A stretch of 11,741 nt of DNA from Comamonadaceae bacterium (GTDB lineage: Bacteria; Pseudomonadota; Gammaproteobacteria; Burkholderiales; Burkholderiaceae_C). The stretch spans positions 1 through 11,741 of the forward strand of contig CANGZO010000048.1 of the NCBI GenBank assembly GCA_947458305.1, read 5' to 3'. Position 1 is the stretch's first letter; each line of letters opens with the position of its first letter. The notes below the pieces were generated by a model. The model was given only the letters and a program-made list of their open reading frames with translations. It made no database searches and had not been told where the DNA came from. Below are positions 1 to 6,191 of the stretch, one piece after another. A program made the position numbers and the translations under genes.

Positions 1-722
1 TGGTGGATTTGCAAAATCTGTTTGCCATGCGGCCTGCTTCGCGGGGTGGGCGGCATTTTGGTGGGCGCATCGCGTTTGACCGCCCAGGCCATGTGTTTTT
101 GACCCTGGGCGACAGGGGCGAAGATGCGCGCGCCCAAAAGCCGCGCGACCATGCCGGGTCGGTCATTCGCTTGCACGACGATGGCCGTGTGCCCGCCAGC
201 AACCCCTTTGTGCAGCAAACCCAGCAGATGCCCGAGGTCTTCAGCCGGGGCCAGCGCAACATCCAAGGCGCGGCCATTCACCCGCAAACGGGCGAATTGT
301 GGACGCACGAACACGGCCCGCAAGGCGGGGATGAGCTCAACATCATCCGCAGCGGGCGCGATTACGGCTGGCCCACGATCACCTATGGGGTGAACTACGT
401 GACGGGCACGCGCATTGGCGTGGGCACGCAGCAGGCGGGCATGGTGCAGCCCTTGCATGTGTGGGTGCCCTCGATTGCCCCTTCGGGTATGGCGTTTTAC
501 GAGGGCCATGCTTTCCCAGCCTGGCGGGGCAGCTTGCTGCTGGGGGCCTTGCGGGGGCAGAGCTTGGTGCGCCTTGTGATGGACGGCGAGAAAGTGGTGG
601 CCGAAGAGCGCCTGCTGACGCAGCAGGTGGGCCGTATCCGTGATGTGCGGGTGGGCCCGGATGGCCTGGTTTACCTCTTGAGCGATTCACCCGACGGCGC
701 TTTGTGGCGTTTGAAGCCCTGA
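1..722 (+). CDS. PQQ-dependent soluble aldose sugar dehydrogenase, C-terminal part (5' end outside window)
   Basis: This is the C-terminal ~240 residues of a glucose/sorbosone dehydrogenase (YliI/Asd-like six-bladed beta-propeller). The family oxidises aldoses to lactones with PQQ and calcium in the periplasm. The frame is open to the left edge; the GTG at position 3 is just the first possible start inside the window, and family members are usually about 370 residues long, so roughly a third is missing. Visible family motifs, numbered from that GTG: a blade strand with LGDRGE (35-40), SRGQRNIQG (81-89), whose Arg-Asn pair matches the PQQ-contacting Arg-Asn of soluble glucose dehydrogenase, and EHGPQGGDELN (103-113), the Gly-Pro-containing loop that binds the PQQ calcium. 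The conserved DYGWP follows at 120-124. The TGA stop is at 720-722. It lies 221 nt upstream of pstS on the same strand and has no evident functional link to it. Family assignment is firm; the exact sugar substrate cannot be read from sequence. Confidence 0.9.
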   Translation, partial: VDLQNLFAMRPASRGGRHFGGRIAFDRPGHVFLTLGDRGEDARAQKPRDHAGSVIRLHDDGRVPASNPFVQQTQQMPEVFSRGQRNIQGAAIHPQTGELWTHEHGPQGGDELNIIRSGRDYGWPTITYGVNYVTGTRIGVGTQQAGMVQPLHVWVPSIAPSGMAFYEGHAFPAWRGSLLLGALRGQSLVRLVMDGEKVVAEERLLTQQVGRIRDVRVGPDGLVYLLSDSPDGALWRLKP

Positions 723-726
723 AATT

Positions 727-801
727 TAGCGGCTATCTAGCGGCTCTGGATTGGGCGGCAACAGGGCCAATCCAAGGCTGCACAGCTGCATTTTTTGCAG
801 C
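727..801. repeat. Cluster of short direct and inverted repeats downstream of the sugar dehydrogenase gene
   Basis: Three structures lie between the sugar dehydrogenase stop and the pst promoter. TAGCGGCT occurs twice (727-734 and 738-745) with an 11-bp period. TGGATTGG (747-754) and CCAATCCA (767-774) form a perfect 8-bp stem with a 12-nt loop. GCTGCA (785-790) and TGCAGC (796-801) form a 6-bp stem around five Ts. The first hairpin followed by the T-run at 791-796 could act as a weak terminator, but the T-run is 16 nt beyond the stem, so it is not a standard one. It could equally be a dispersed intergenic repeat. Function is not established. Confidence 0.35.
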
Positions 802-823
802 AGGCCCTTCGGGTACCCGTTAT

Positions 824-841
824 TTGCCATTTAAATTAAGG
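824..841 (+). promoter_or_regulatory. Possible degenerate upstream Pho box
   Basis: TTGCCAT (824-830) lies exactly 22 bp, two 11-bp units, upstream of the first half of the clear Pho box at 846. The intervening unit (835-841, ATTAAGG) is poorly conserved, and the stretch between is AT-rich as in Pho boxes. PhoB-activated pst promoters often carry two or more tandem boxes in phase. The in-phase spacing is the main support; the match itself is weak. Confidence 0.3.
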
Positions 842-845
842 TTTT

Positions 846-879
846 TTGACACAAACTTGTCACAATCGGGGGCTAAAGT
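846..879 (+). promoter_or_regulatory. PhoB-dependent pstS promoter: Pho box plus -10-like hexamer
   Basis: TTGACACAAACTTGTCAC (846-863) consists of two 7-bp direct repeats, TTGACAC and TTGTCAC, separated by the 4-bp AT-rich AAAC. This is the architecture of the PhoB box (consensus unit CTGTCAT, 11-bp repeat period). A -10-like TAAAGT begins at 874, 10 nt after the box, which is the usual distance when PhoB replaces a -35 element. No good sigma70 -35 sits at 17 bp. The predicted transcript would start near 885 and carry a leader of about 60 nt before pstS. The site directs the gene immediately downstream, whose product is the most strongly Pho-regulated protein in many bacteria. Confidence 0.8.
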
Positions 880-943
880 CAGGTCAGTCAGCAGCCAGCA
901 GGTTGTTGACAAGAATTCTTTTGAACCTGAAACAGGAGCTGAA

Positions 944-1966
944 ATGCTGAAATTTAAATCCCTCGTGGCCGCCATCGGTCTGAGCGCTGTGGCTGCCACC
1001 ACTTGGGCGGCGGACATCACCGGCGCTGGCGCGACGTTCCCGTTCCCTATTTATGCCAAGTGGGCTGAAGCCTACAAAAAAGAAACTGGCGTGGGCTTGA
1101 ACTACCAGTCTATTGGCTCTTCCGGCGGTATCCGTCAGATCCGTGCCAAAACAGTGGCCTTTGGTGCCACGGACGCCCCTTTGTCTGGCGCTGACCTGGA
1201 CAAAGACGGTATGGTCCAATTCCCCGCCATCATTGGCGGCACCGTGCCCATCTTCAACCTCGATGGTTTCGCCGCTGGTGATTTGCGCGTGACTGGCCCC
1301 GTCTTGGCCGAAATGTTCATGGGCAAGATCAGCAAGTGGAACGACCCCAAGTTGGCTGCCTTGAATCCCGGCAAGCGTTTGCCCGATACAGCCATCACCG
1401 TGGTGCACCGCGCTGACGGTTCGGGCACCACCTTCAACTGGACCGATTACCTGTCCACCGTCAGCAAAGACTGGTCTGACACCGTGGGCAAGGGCGCTGC
1501 AGTCAAGTGGCCAGCACCCACATCGGTGGGCGGTAAGGGCAATGAAGGCGTGGCTGCTAACGTGTCCCGCACCAAAGGCTCCATCGGTTACGTGGAATAC
1601 GCTTACGCCAAGCGCAACAACATTGCGGTCATGGCCCTGCAAAACAAGGCCGGCAACTACGTGATGCCTGATGACGAGACCTTCGCAGCAGCTGCTGCTG
1701 GTGCAGACTGGTTCAGCGTTCCTGGTATGGGCTTGTCCATCGTGGACCAGCCTGGTGCCAAGTCCTACCCTGTGACCACGGCTTCTTTCATCTTGATGTA
1801 CAAGACGCCCGTTGACAAAGCTCAGTCTGCCGAAGTCCTGAAGTTCTTTGACTGGTCTTTCAAGAACGGCAAGAAGATGGCTTTGGAATTGGAATATGTT
1901 CCCCTGCCTGACGCTTTGACCAATCAAATCCGTCAGCGCGTGTGGAACCAGATCAACACCAAGTGA
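944..1966 (+). CDS. pstS: Periplasmic phosphate-binding protein PstS
   Basis: PstS captures inorganic phosphate in the periplasm and delivers it to the PstCAB ABC importer. The 340-residue product is close to the E. coli protein in length and sequence. Residues 1-22 form a Sec signal peptide (basic MLKFK, hydrophobic core, probable cleavage after Thr-Trp-Ala 20-22). Phosphate ligands known from E. coli PstS are all present: Thr31 and Phe32 in GAGATFP, Ser59 in IGSSGG, Asp77 in FGATDAPLS, and Arg156, Ser160, Gly161 and Thr162 in HRADGSGT. Downstream family motifs GGKGNEGVAA, IGYVEYAYAK and VLKFFDW also match. I chose ATG 944 because AGGAG (934-938) lies 5 nt before it and it gives a proper signal peptide; the frame stays open upstream to about 704 but that would bury the signal peptide and the promoter. 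It is the first gene of the pst-pho locus, downstream of the Pho box, with a strong terminator 32 nt after its stop. Confidence 0.97.
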   Translation: MLKFKSLVAAIGLSAVAATTWAADITGAGATFPFPIYAKWAEAYKKETGVGLNYQSIGSSGGIRQIRAKTVAFGATDAPLSGADLDKDGMVQFPAIIGGTVPIFNLDGFAAGDLRVTGPVLAEMFMGKISKWNDPKLAALNPGKRLPDTAITVVHRADGSGTTFNWTDYLSTVSKDWSDTVGKGAAVKWPAPTSVGGKGNEGVAANVSRTKGSIGYVEYAYAKRNNIAVMALQNKAGNYVMPDDETFAAAAAGADWFSVPGMGLSIVDQPGAKSYPVTTASFILMYKTPVDKAQSAEVLKFFDWSFKNGKKMALELEYVPLPDALTNQIRQRVWNQINTK

Positions 1967-1997
1967 TGATTGACGTGGTTGATTGACTCGACCCTTG

Positions 1998-2036
1998 ACC
2001 ACCGACATTCTTGACGATTGTCGGTGGTTTGTTTTT
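1998..2036 (+). terminator. Intrinsic terminator/attenuator between pstS and pstC
   Basis: ACCACCGACA (1998-2007) and TGTCGGTGGT (2019-2028) form a perfect 10-bp stem with an 11-nt loop, directly followed by a T-rich run (TTTGTTTTTG, 2028-2036). This is a textbook rho-independent terminator. It lies 32 nt after the pstS stop and 36 nt before the pstC start, with no convincing new promoter after it. Partial read-through would give a short abundant pstS mRNA and a scarcer full-length pst-pho mRNA, as commonly seen for binding proteins of ABC importers. Confidence 0.85.
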
Positions 2037-2071
2037 GCTTCTGTTCAATTTGTTTGTTAGCTGTTAAGACC

Positions 2072-3064
2072 ATGAACACCTCCCAATCACCGACTTCATC
2101 TGAGGATGGCGTGAACAGCGTCAACATGGCAGCGATTGCCAAACGGCAGCGCTTACAAGATGCTGTTTTTCACCGCACGACTCAGTCGTTTTCATTGCTG
2201 GTCTTGATTGCGCTGGTCGGCATCATTGTTTCTCTTTTCTTCAACGCTTGGCCCACGTTTGCCAAGTTTGGCGCCCACTTTTTGTGGTACGTCGAGTGGG
2301 ACATCATCAACCAAGAATTTGGTGCGGCGATATCGATCGTCGGCACTGTGCTGAGTGCCGGTATTGCCATGTTGTTGGCGGTGCCTTTGGCCTTTGGCAT
2401 TGCGGTTTTTTTGACTGAAACCTGCCCGGTTTGGCTGCGTCGCCCACTGGGTACGGCCATCGAGTTGTTGGCGGCTGTGCCGTCGATCATTTACGGCATG
2501 TTTGGTTTGTTTGTGTTTGCGCCGGTGTATGCCGACTATTTGCAGGTGCCTTTGCAGTCGGTGTTGGGTGGCATGCCCATGGTGGGCTGGTTGTTTGGTG
2601 GGGCCACCAACGGTTTGGGCATCATGGCCGCTGGCATCATTTTGGCTTTCATGGTCTTGCCTTTTGTGGCGGCCGTGATGCGTGATGTGTTTGAAATCAC
2701 GCCCCCCATCTTGCGTGAGTCGGCTTATGGATTGGGCTGCACCACATGGGAGGTGGTGCGCAAGGTGGTGTTGCCTTACACCCAAACCGGCGTGATCGGC
2801 GGCATCATGCTGGGCTTGGGTCGTGCGCTGGGCGAGACCATGGCCGTGACTTTTGTGATTGGCAACGCCAACCGCATGCCCAACTCCTTGTTTTCTCCGG
2901 GTACCTCGATCGCATCGGTTTTGGCCAACGAATTTGGCGAGGCCGAAGGCTTGCACTTCAACACCCTTTTCGCGTTGGGCTTCCTCTTGTTTTGCATCAC
3001 TTTCGTGGTGTTGGCCTTGGCCAAGTGGTTGATCATTCGCACCGAAAAAGCCAAAGGCAACTGA
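2072..3064 (+). CDS. pstC: Phosphate ABC transporter permease PstC
   Basis: PstC is one of the two inner-membrane subunits that form the phosphate channel with PstA. The 330-residue product has a hydrophilic N-terminus of about 38 residues, then six predicted membrane segments at roughly 39-60, 85-114, 127-150, 178-203, 238-262 and 297-322. The ABC-permease EAA loop that docks on the ATPase is at about 215-245 (RESAYGLGCTTWEVV and following). The conserved GLGRALGETMAVTF (248-261) carries the charged Arg and Glu typical of PstC. ATG 2072 was chosen as the first ATG after the terminator, but its ribosome binding site is weak (AAGA, 2066-2069). GTG 2111 (codon 14) has a better-placed GAGGA (2102-2106), and ATG 2126 (codon 19) is also possible; all would keep every membrane segment. 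The TGA stop overlaps an ATG at 3064 (see the 19-codon ORF). Confidence 0.95.
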   Translation: MNTSQSPTSSEDGVNSVNMAAIAKRQRLQDAVFHRTTQSFSLLVLIALVGIIVSLFFNAWPTFAKFGAHFLWYVEWDIINQEFGAAISIVGTVLSAGIAMLLAVPLAFGIAVFLTETCPVWLRRPLGTAIELLAAVPSIIYGMFGLFVFAPVYADYLQVPLQSVLGGMPMVGWLFGGATNGLGIMAAGIILAFMVLPFVAAVMRDVFEITPPILRESAYGLGCTTWEVVRKVVLPYTQTGVIGGIMLGLGRALGETMAVTFVIGNANRMPNSLFSPGTSIASVLANEFGEAEGLHFNTLFALGFLLFCITFVVLALAKWLIIRTEKAKGN

Positions 3065-3123
3065 TGACCCATGAATTTTGCCTGGACCTTCAAACTTCAT
3101 TGAATCGAGCCACACCATGCTGA
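3064..3123 (+). CDS. Possible 19-codon coupling minicistron between pstC and pstA
   Basis: ATG 3064-3066 shares its A with the pstC stop (TGATG). The frame runs 19 codons, coding MTHEFCLDLQTSLNRATPC, and ends at TGA 3121-3123. That stop shares its A with an in-frame pstA methionine codon at 3123, again TGATG. No clear Shine-Dalgarno sequence precedes pstA, so ribosomes finishing pstC could translate this ORF and reinitiate on pstA. The peptide resembles nothing I recognise and need not be functional. The double overlap may be chance. Confidence 0.2.
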   Translation: MTHEFCLDLQTSLNRATPC

Positions 3124-3974
3124 TGCAATCTTCTCCTCTTTACCGTCGCCGCAAGCGCACCAATTTGATTGGCTTGTCCTTGTCCATGATCGCCATGAGC
3201 TTGGGGCTTGTGGCCTTGATGTGGATCTTGTTCGTGCTGTTTTCCAATGGACTGGCGGCCCTTGAATTGACCTTGTTCACCAATGACACCCCAGCACCCG
3301 GCTCTGAAGGCGGTGGCTTGCGCAACGCCATTGTGGGCAGTTTGATGATCGTGGGCTTGGCAGTGGCCGTGTCCACACCCATCGGTATTTTGGCGGGCAT
3401 CTACCTGACCGAATACGGCGACACCAGCAAGACGGCCGAGTTCACCCGTTTTGTGACCGACATCATGTTGTCGGCCCCATCGATCGTTTTGGGCTTGTTC
3501 GTTTACGCCATCGCGGTGGCCACCGTGGGTAATTTTTCAGGCTACGCCGGCAGTTTGGCCCTGTCCTTGATCGCGATCCCGGTGGTCATGCGCACCACTG
3601 AGAACATGCTCCGTTTGGTTCCCGGCAGCTTGCGCGAGGCGGCTTTTGCTTTGGGTGCGCCGCGTTGGAAGGTCTCCACCATGGTGACCTTGCGGGCAGC
3701 CAAAAGCGGTGTGATCACCGGTCTGTTGCTGGCGCTGGCCCGCATCAGTGGCGAAACCGCCCCTTTGTTGTTCACAGCGCTCAACAACCAGTTCTACAGC
3801 ACCAACATGGGTGCGCCCATGGCCAACTTGCCGGTGGTGATCTTCCAATTCGCCATGAGCCCCTATGAAAACTGGATTCAGTTGGCCTGGGGAGGTGCAC
3901 TGCTGATCACCCTGACCGTGCTGGCCCTGAACATCTTGGCCCGCGTGTTCTTCCGCGAAAAAGTCAAAGCCTGA
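3117..3974 (+). CDS. pstA: Phosphate ABC transporter permease PstA
   Basis: PstA is the second inner-membrane channel subunit of the Pst importer, pairing with PstC. The 285-residue product starts with a basic cytoplasmic stretch (RRRKR at 10-14), followed by membrane segments at about 17-43, 70-98, 113-137, 143-163, 195-222 and 255-279. The EAA loop is at about 172-200 (SLREAAFALGAPRWKV). The motif LARISGETAPLLFTA (207-221) carries the conserved Arg known to be needed for phosphate transport in E. coli PstA. Starts at ATG 3117 and ATG 3123 are two codons apart; neither has a clear Shine-Dalgarno sequence, and 3123 overlaps the stop of the small upstream ORF, which favours translational coupling. 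An in-frame TTG at 3078 is unlikely. It is followed 20 nt later by pstB. Confidence 0.95.
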   Translation: MLMQSSPLYRRRKRTNLIGLSLSMIAMSLGLVALMWILFVLFSNGLAALELTLFTNDTPAPGSEGGGLRNAIVGSLMIVGLAVAVSTPIGILAGIYLTEYGDTSKTAEFTRFVTDIMLSAPSIVLGLFVYAIAVATVGNFSGYAGSLALSLIAIPVVMRTTENMLRLVPGSLREAAFALGAPRWKVSTMVTLRAAKSGVITGLLLALARISGETAPLLFTALNNQFYSTNMGAPMANLPVVIFQFAMSPYENWIQLAWGGALLITLTVLALNILARVFFREKVKA

Positions 3975-3994
3975 TTGAAAGACGAGGTTTCACA

Positions 3995-4774
3995 ATGCCC
4001 AATACACCCCAAACGCCCATCAAGAATGCGATTGAAATTCGCAATCTCAGTTTTTTCTACGGCACCTTCAAGGGCCTCAAAGACGTCAACCTCAACATCG
4101 CTGAGAACAAAGTGACTGCCTTCATCGGTCCTTCGGGTTGCGGCAAGTCGACCTTGCTGCGCACCCTCAACCGCATGTACAGCTTGTACCCAGGCCAGCG
4201 CGCAGAGGGCGAAATCAGCCTTTATGGCACCAACATCCTGGACAAAAAGCAGGACTTGAATCTGTTGCGTGCGCAAGTCGGCATGGTGTTCCAAAAGCCC
4301 ACACCGTTCCCTATGTCGATTTACGACAACATCGCTTTCGGTGTTCGCCTTTATGAAAACCTGAGCCGCTCGGACATGGACGACCGTGTTGAGTGGGCAT
4401 TGTCCAAAGCGGCCATCTGGAACGAAGTCAAAGACAAATTGGGCCAAAACGGTTTGTCTTTGTCGGGGGGGCAGCAACAGCGCCTGTGCATTGCACGTTC
4501 TGTCGCCGTCAAACCCAAGGTCATTTTGCTGGACGAGCCCACATCGGCGCTGGACCCGATCTCGACCGCCAAAGTCGAAGAGTTGGTCAGTGAGTTGAAG
4601 AAAGACTACACCGTGGCCATCGTGACCCACAACATGCAGCAGGCGGCGCGGGTGTCCGACTTCACCGCTTACATGTATTTGGGTGAGTTGGTGGAGTTTG
4701 GTGTGACCGAACAGATTTTCATGAAGCCAGTCAAGCAAGAAACCGAAGACTACATCACCGGCCGATTCGGCTGA
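3995..4774 (+). CDS. pstB: Phosphate ABC transporter ATP-binding protein PstB
   Basis: PstB is the cytoplasmic ATPase that energises PstCA and takes part in phosphate signalling to PhoR through PhoU. The 259-residue product contains all ABC ATPase motifs: an aromatic A-loop Tyr22 in FYGTFKGLKDV, Walker A GPSGCGKST (45-53), Q-loop Gln100 in VFQKPTPFP, signature LSGGQQQR (156-163), Walker B VILLDEP (176-182) with catalytic Glu181, D-loop SALD (184-187) and H-loop His212 in VTHNMQQA. The QKPTPFPMSIYDN segment and the C-terminal EDYITGRFG are characteristic of PstB rather than other importers. GAGG (3984-3987) stands 7 nt before the ATG. It lies 20 nt after pstA and 13 nt before phoU, so it is clearly within the same transcript. 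Confidence 0.98.
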   Translation: MPNTPQTPIKNAIEIRNLSFFYGTFKGLKDVNLNIAENKVTAFIGPSGCGKSTLLRTLNRMYSLYPGQRAEGEISLYGTNILDKKQDLNLLRAQVGMVFQKPTPFPMSIYDNIAFGVRLYENLSRSDMDDRVEWALSKAAIWNEVKDKLGQNGLSLSGGQQQRLCIARSVAVKPKVILLDEPTSALDPISTAKVEELVSELKKDYTVAIVTHNMQQAARVSDFTAYMYLGELVEFGVTEQIFMKPVKQETEDYITGRFG

Positions 4775-4787
4775 TCAGGAGAGACAC

Positions 4788-5486
4788 ATGGACAAGCACA
4801 TTTCTAGCCAATTCGACGCCGAACTCACGGGCGTTTCTTCTCGCGTTTTGGAACTGGGCGGTTTGGTTGAATCACAGACTCGCCATGCTGTTTATGCTTT
4901 GGCGCAATTCAGCTCTGAAGTGGCTGATCAAGTCGTGGCCACCGAAAAGCAAGTCAATGCTTTGGAGATGGAAATCGATGCCGAGTTGGCATCCATCATT
5001 GCGCGCCGGCAGCCCACCGCGCGCGACCTCAGATTGCTGATGGCGATCTCCAAGATCACGGGCAATCTGGAGCGTGCGGGTGACGAGGCCGAGCGCATTG
5101 CCCGCATGGTCAAGTTGATTTTGGAGCAGGGCAGCCCACGCAATTTGCCTGCATCTGAATTGCGCGTTGCGGCAGACTTGGCCACCGGTTTGCTGCGCAA
5201 AGCTCTGGATGCTTTTGCCCGTCTGGACGTGTCAACGGCTCTGGTGATTTTGAAAGAAGACGATTTGATCGATGCCGAGTTCAACGGCTTTTTGCGCAAG
5301 CTGGTCACCTACATGATGGAAGACCCGCGCACCATAACGGCCAGCCTTGATTTGTTGTTTGTGGCCAAAGCCATTGAACGCATCGGTGACCACGCCAAAA
5401 ACATTGCCGAGTTCGTGATCTATGTCGTCAAGGGCGCAGATGTTCGGCACACGGCGCTCACCGACATTGAAAAAGCCGTGCAATGA
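4788..5486 (+). CDS. phoU: Phosphate signalling protein PhoU
   Basis: PhoU is a cytoplasmic helical protein that links the Pst transporter to PhoR and keeps the Pho response off when phosphate is plentiful. The 232-residue product has the expected two tandem PhoU three-helix domains, each with its metal-binding motif: LERAGDEAERIA (94-105, with Glu95 and Asp99) and IERIGDHAKNIAE (196-208, with Glu197, Asp201 and His202). The length is usual for the family. A strong AGGAGAG (4777-4783) lies 4 nt before ATG 4788. The stop overlaps the phoB start by 4 nt (ATGA), which predicts translational coupling of PhoU with the response regulator it helps to control. Confidence 0.97.
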   Translation: MDKHISSQFDAELTGVSSRVLELGGLVESQTRHAVYALAQFSSEVADQVVATEKQVNALEMEIDAELASIIARRQPTARDLRLLMAISKITGNLERAGDEAERIARMVKLILEQGSPRNLPASELRVAADLATGLLRKALDAFARLDVSTALVILKEDDLIDAEFNGFLRKLVTYMMEDPRTITASLDLLFVAKAIERIGDHAKNIAEFVIYVVKGADVRHTALTDIEKAVQ

Positions 5487-6178
5487 AATCCGTTCCGCGC
5501 ATTTTGATTGTTGAAGACGAAGCGCCGATTGCAGAGTTGATTGCCGTCAATTTGCGACACAACGGCTTTCAGCCCATTTGGGCCATTGACGCCGAAACCG
5601 CGCAGCGTGAGTTGGATGAGGTTTTGCCCGATGTCATTTTGCTTGACTGGATGTTGCCCGGGGAAAGTGGCCTGACTTTGGCTCGTCGCTGGCGCGCTTC
5701 GGCTCGGACCAAAACCGTGCCGATTTTGATGTTGACGGCACGCGGTGACGAGGCCGATCGCGTGGCGGGCCTGGATGCGGGGGCCGATGATTACATTGTG
5801 AAACCCTTTTCGCCGCGCGAGTTGTTGGCCCGTATTCGGGCGGTATTGCGTCGCCGTGTGCCTGAGGCAGCGGGTGGCATTGTCAAAATGGGTGAGTTGC
5901 AATTGGACGCTGACACGCACCGTGTCTCTCACGGCGATAAAGCGCTCAAGGTTGGACCCACCGAATTCAAGCTCCTGCACTTTTTGATGCGTCACCCTGA
6001 GCGTGTGCACAGCCGAGGTTCTTTGCTCGACAAGGTTTGGGGTGACCATGTTTACATCGAAGAGCGCACGGTGGATGTGCATGTCAAACGCTTGCGTGAA
6101 TCTTTGGGCGATGCGGGCAACATGATTGAGACGGTACGTGGCGCGGGTTACCGCTTCACCCTGACACCGTCTGCTTGA
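5483..6178 (+). CDS. phoB: Phosphate regulon response regulator PhoB
   Basis: PhoB is an OmpR-family transcription factor that, once phosphorylated by PhoR, binds Pho boxes such as the one at 846 and recruits RNA polymerase. The 231-residue product has an N-terminal receiver domain (about 5-122) with acidic Glu11 and Asp12, phospho-acceptor Asp55 in LLDWMLPG, Thr85 in MLTARGD and Lys107 in IVKPFSP. A C-terminal winged-helix domain (about 133-228) contains the recognition helix RTVDVHVKRLRESL (195-208) and the terminal hairpin VRGAGYRF. The LDWMLPGESG sequence is typical of PhoB. ATG 5483 overlaps the phoU stop as ATGA, and phoR starts 13 nt after the stop. Placement behind a PhoB-dependent promoter implies positive autoregulation. 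Confidence 0.97.
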   Translation: MKSVPRILIVEDEAPIAELIAVNLRHNGFQPIWAIDAETAQRELDEVLPDVILLDWMLPGESGLTLARRWRASARTKTVPILMLTARGDEADRVAGLDAGADDYIVKPFSPRELLARIRAVLRRRVPEAAGGIVKMGELQLDADTHRVSHGDKALKVGPTEFKLLHFLMRHPERVHSRGSLLDKVWGDHVYIEERTVDVHVKRLRESLGDAGNMIETVRGAGYRFTLTPSA

Positions 6179-6191
6179 GACCAGGTGGTTT

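Noticed and set aside
911..920. AAGAATTCTT perfect palindrome in the pstS leader as an operator
   Set aside because: It is only 10 bp, AT-rich and isolated. Such a dyad is expected by chance, and the Pho box explains the control of pstS.
704..943. Upstream in-frame extension of pstS by 80 codons
   Set aside because: It would cover the Pho box and bury the signal peptide. ATG 944 has a good ribosome binding site and gives a proper N-terminus.
884..2008. 374-codon open frame on the - strand opposite pstS
   Set aside because: It is the antisense shadow of a clearly conserved gene. Its product is His/Gly/Arg-rich with no recognisable fold, and no promoter or ribosome binding site supports it.
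2041..2067. CTGTTCA, TTTGTTA and CTGTTAA words before pstC as a second Pho box
   Set aside because: The spacings (12 and 8 bp) break the 11-bp phase, and the conserved C of the CTGTCA core is missing in all three; they are more likely the T-rich tail of the terminator region.
2192..3118. 308-codon open frame on the - strand opposite pstC
   Set aside because: The product is extremely rich in His, Gln and Arg, as expected from antisense reading of membrane-protein codons; it is a shadow ORF.
3878..4738. 286-codon open frame on the - strand opposite pstB
   Set aside because: It is a shadow of an unmistakable ABC ATPase gene, and its translation shows no family features.
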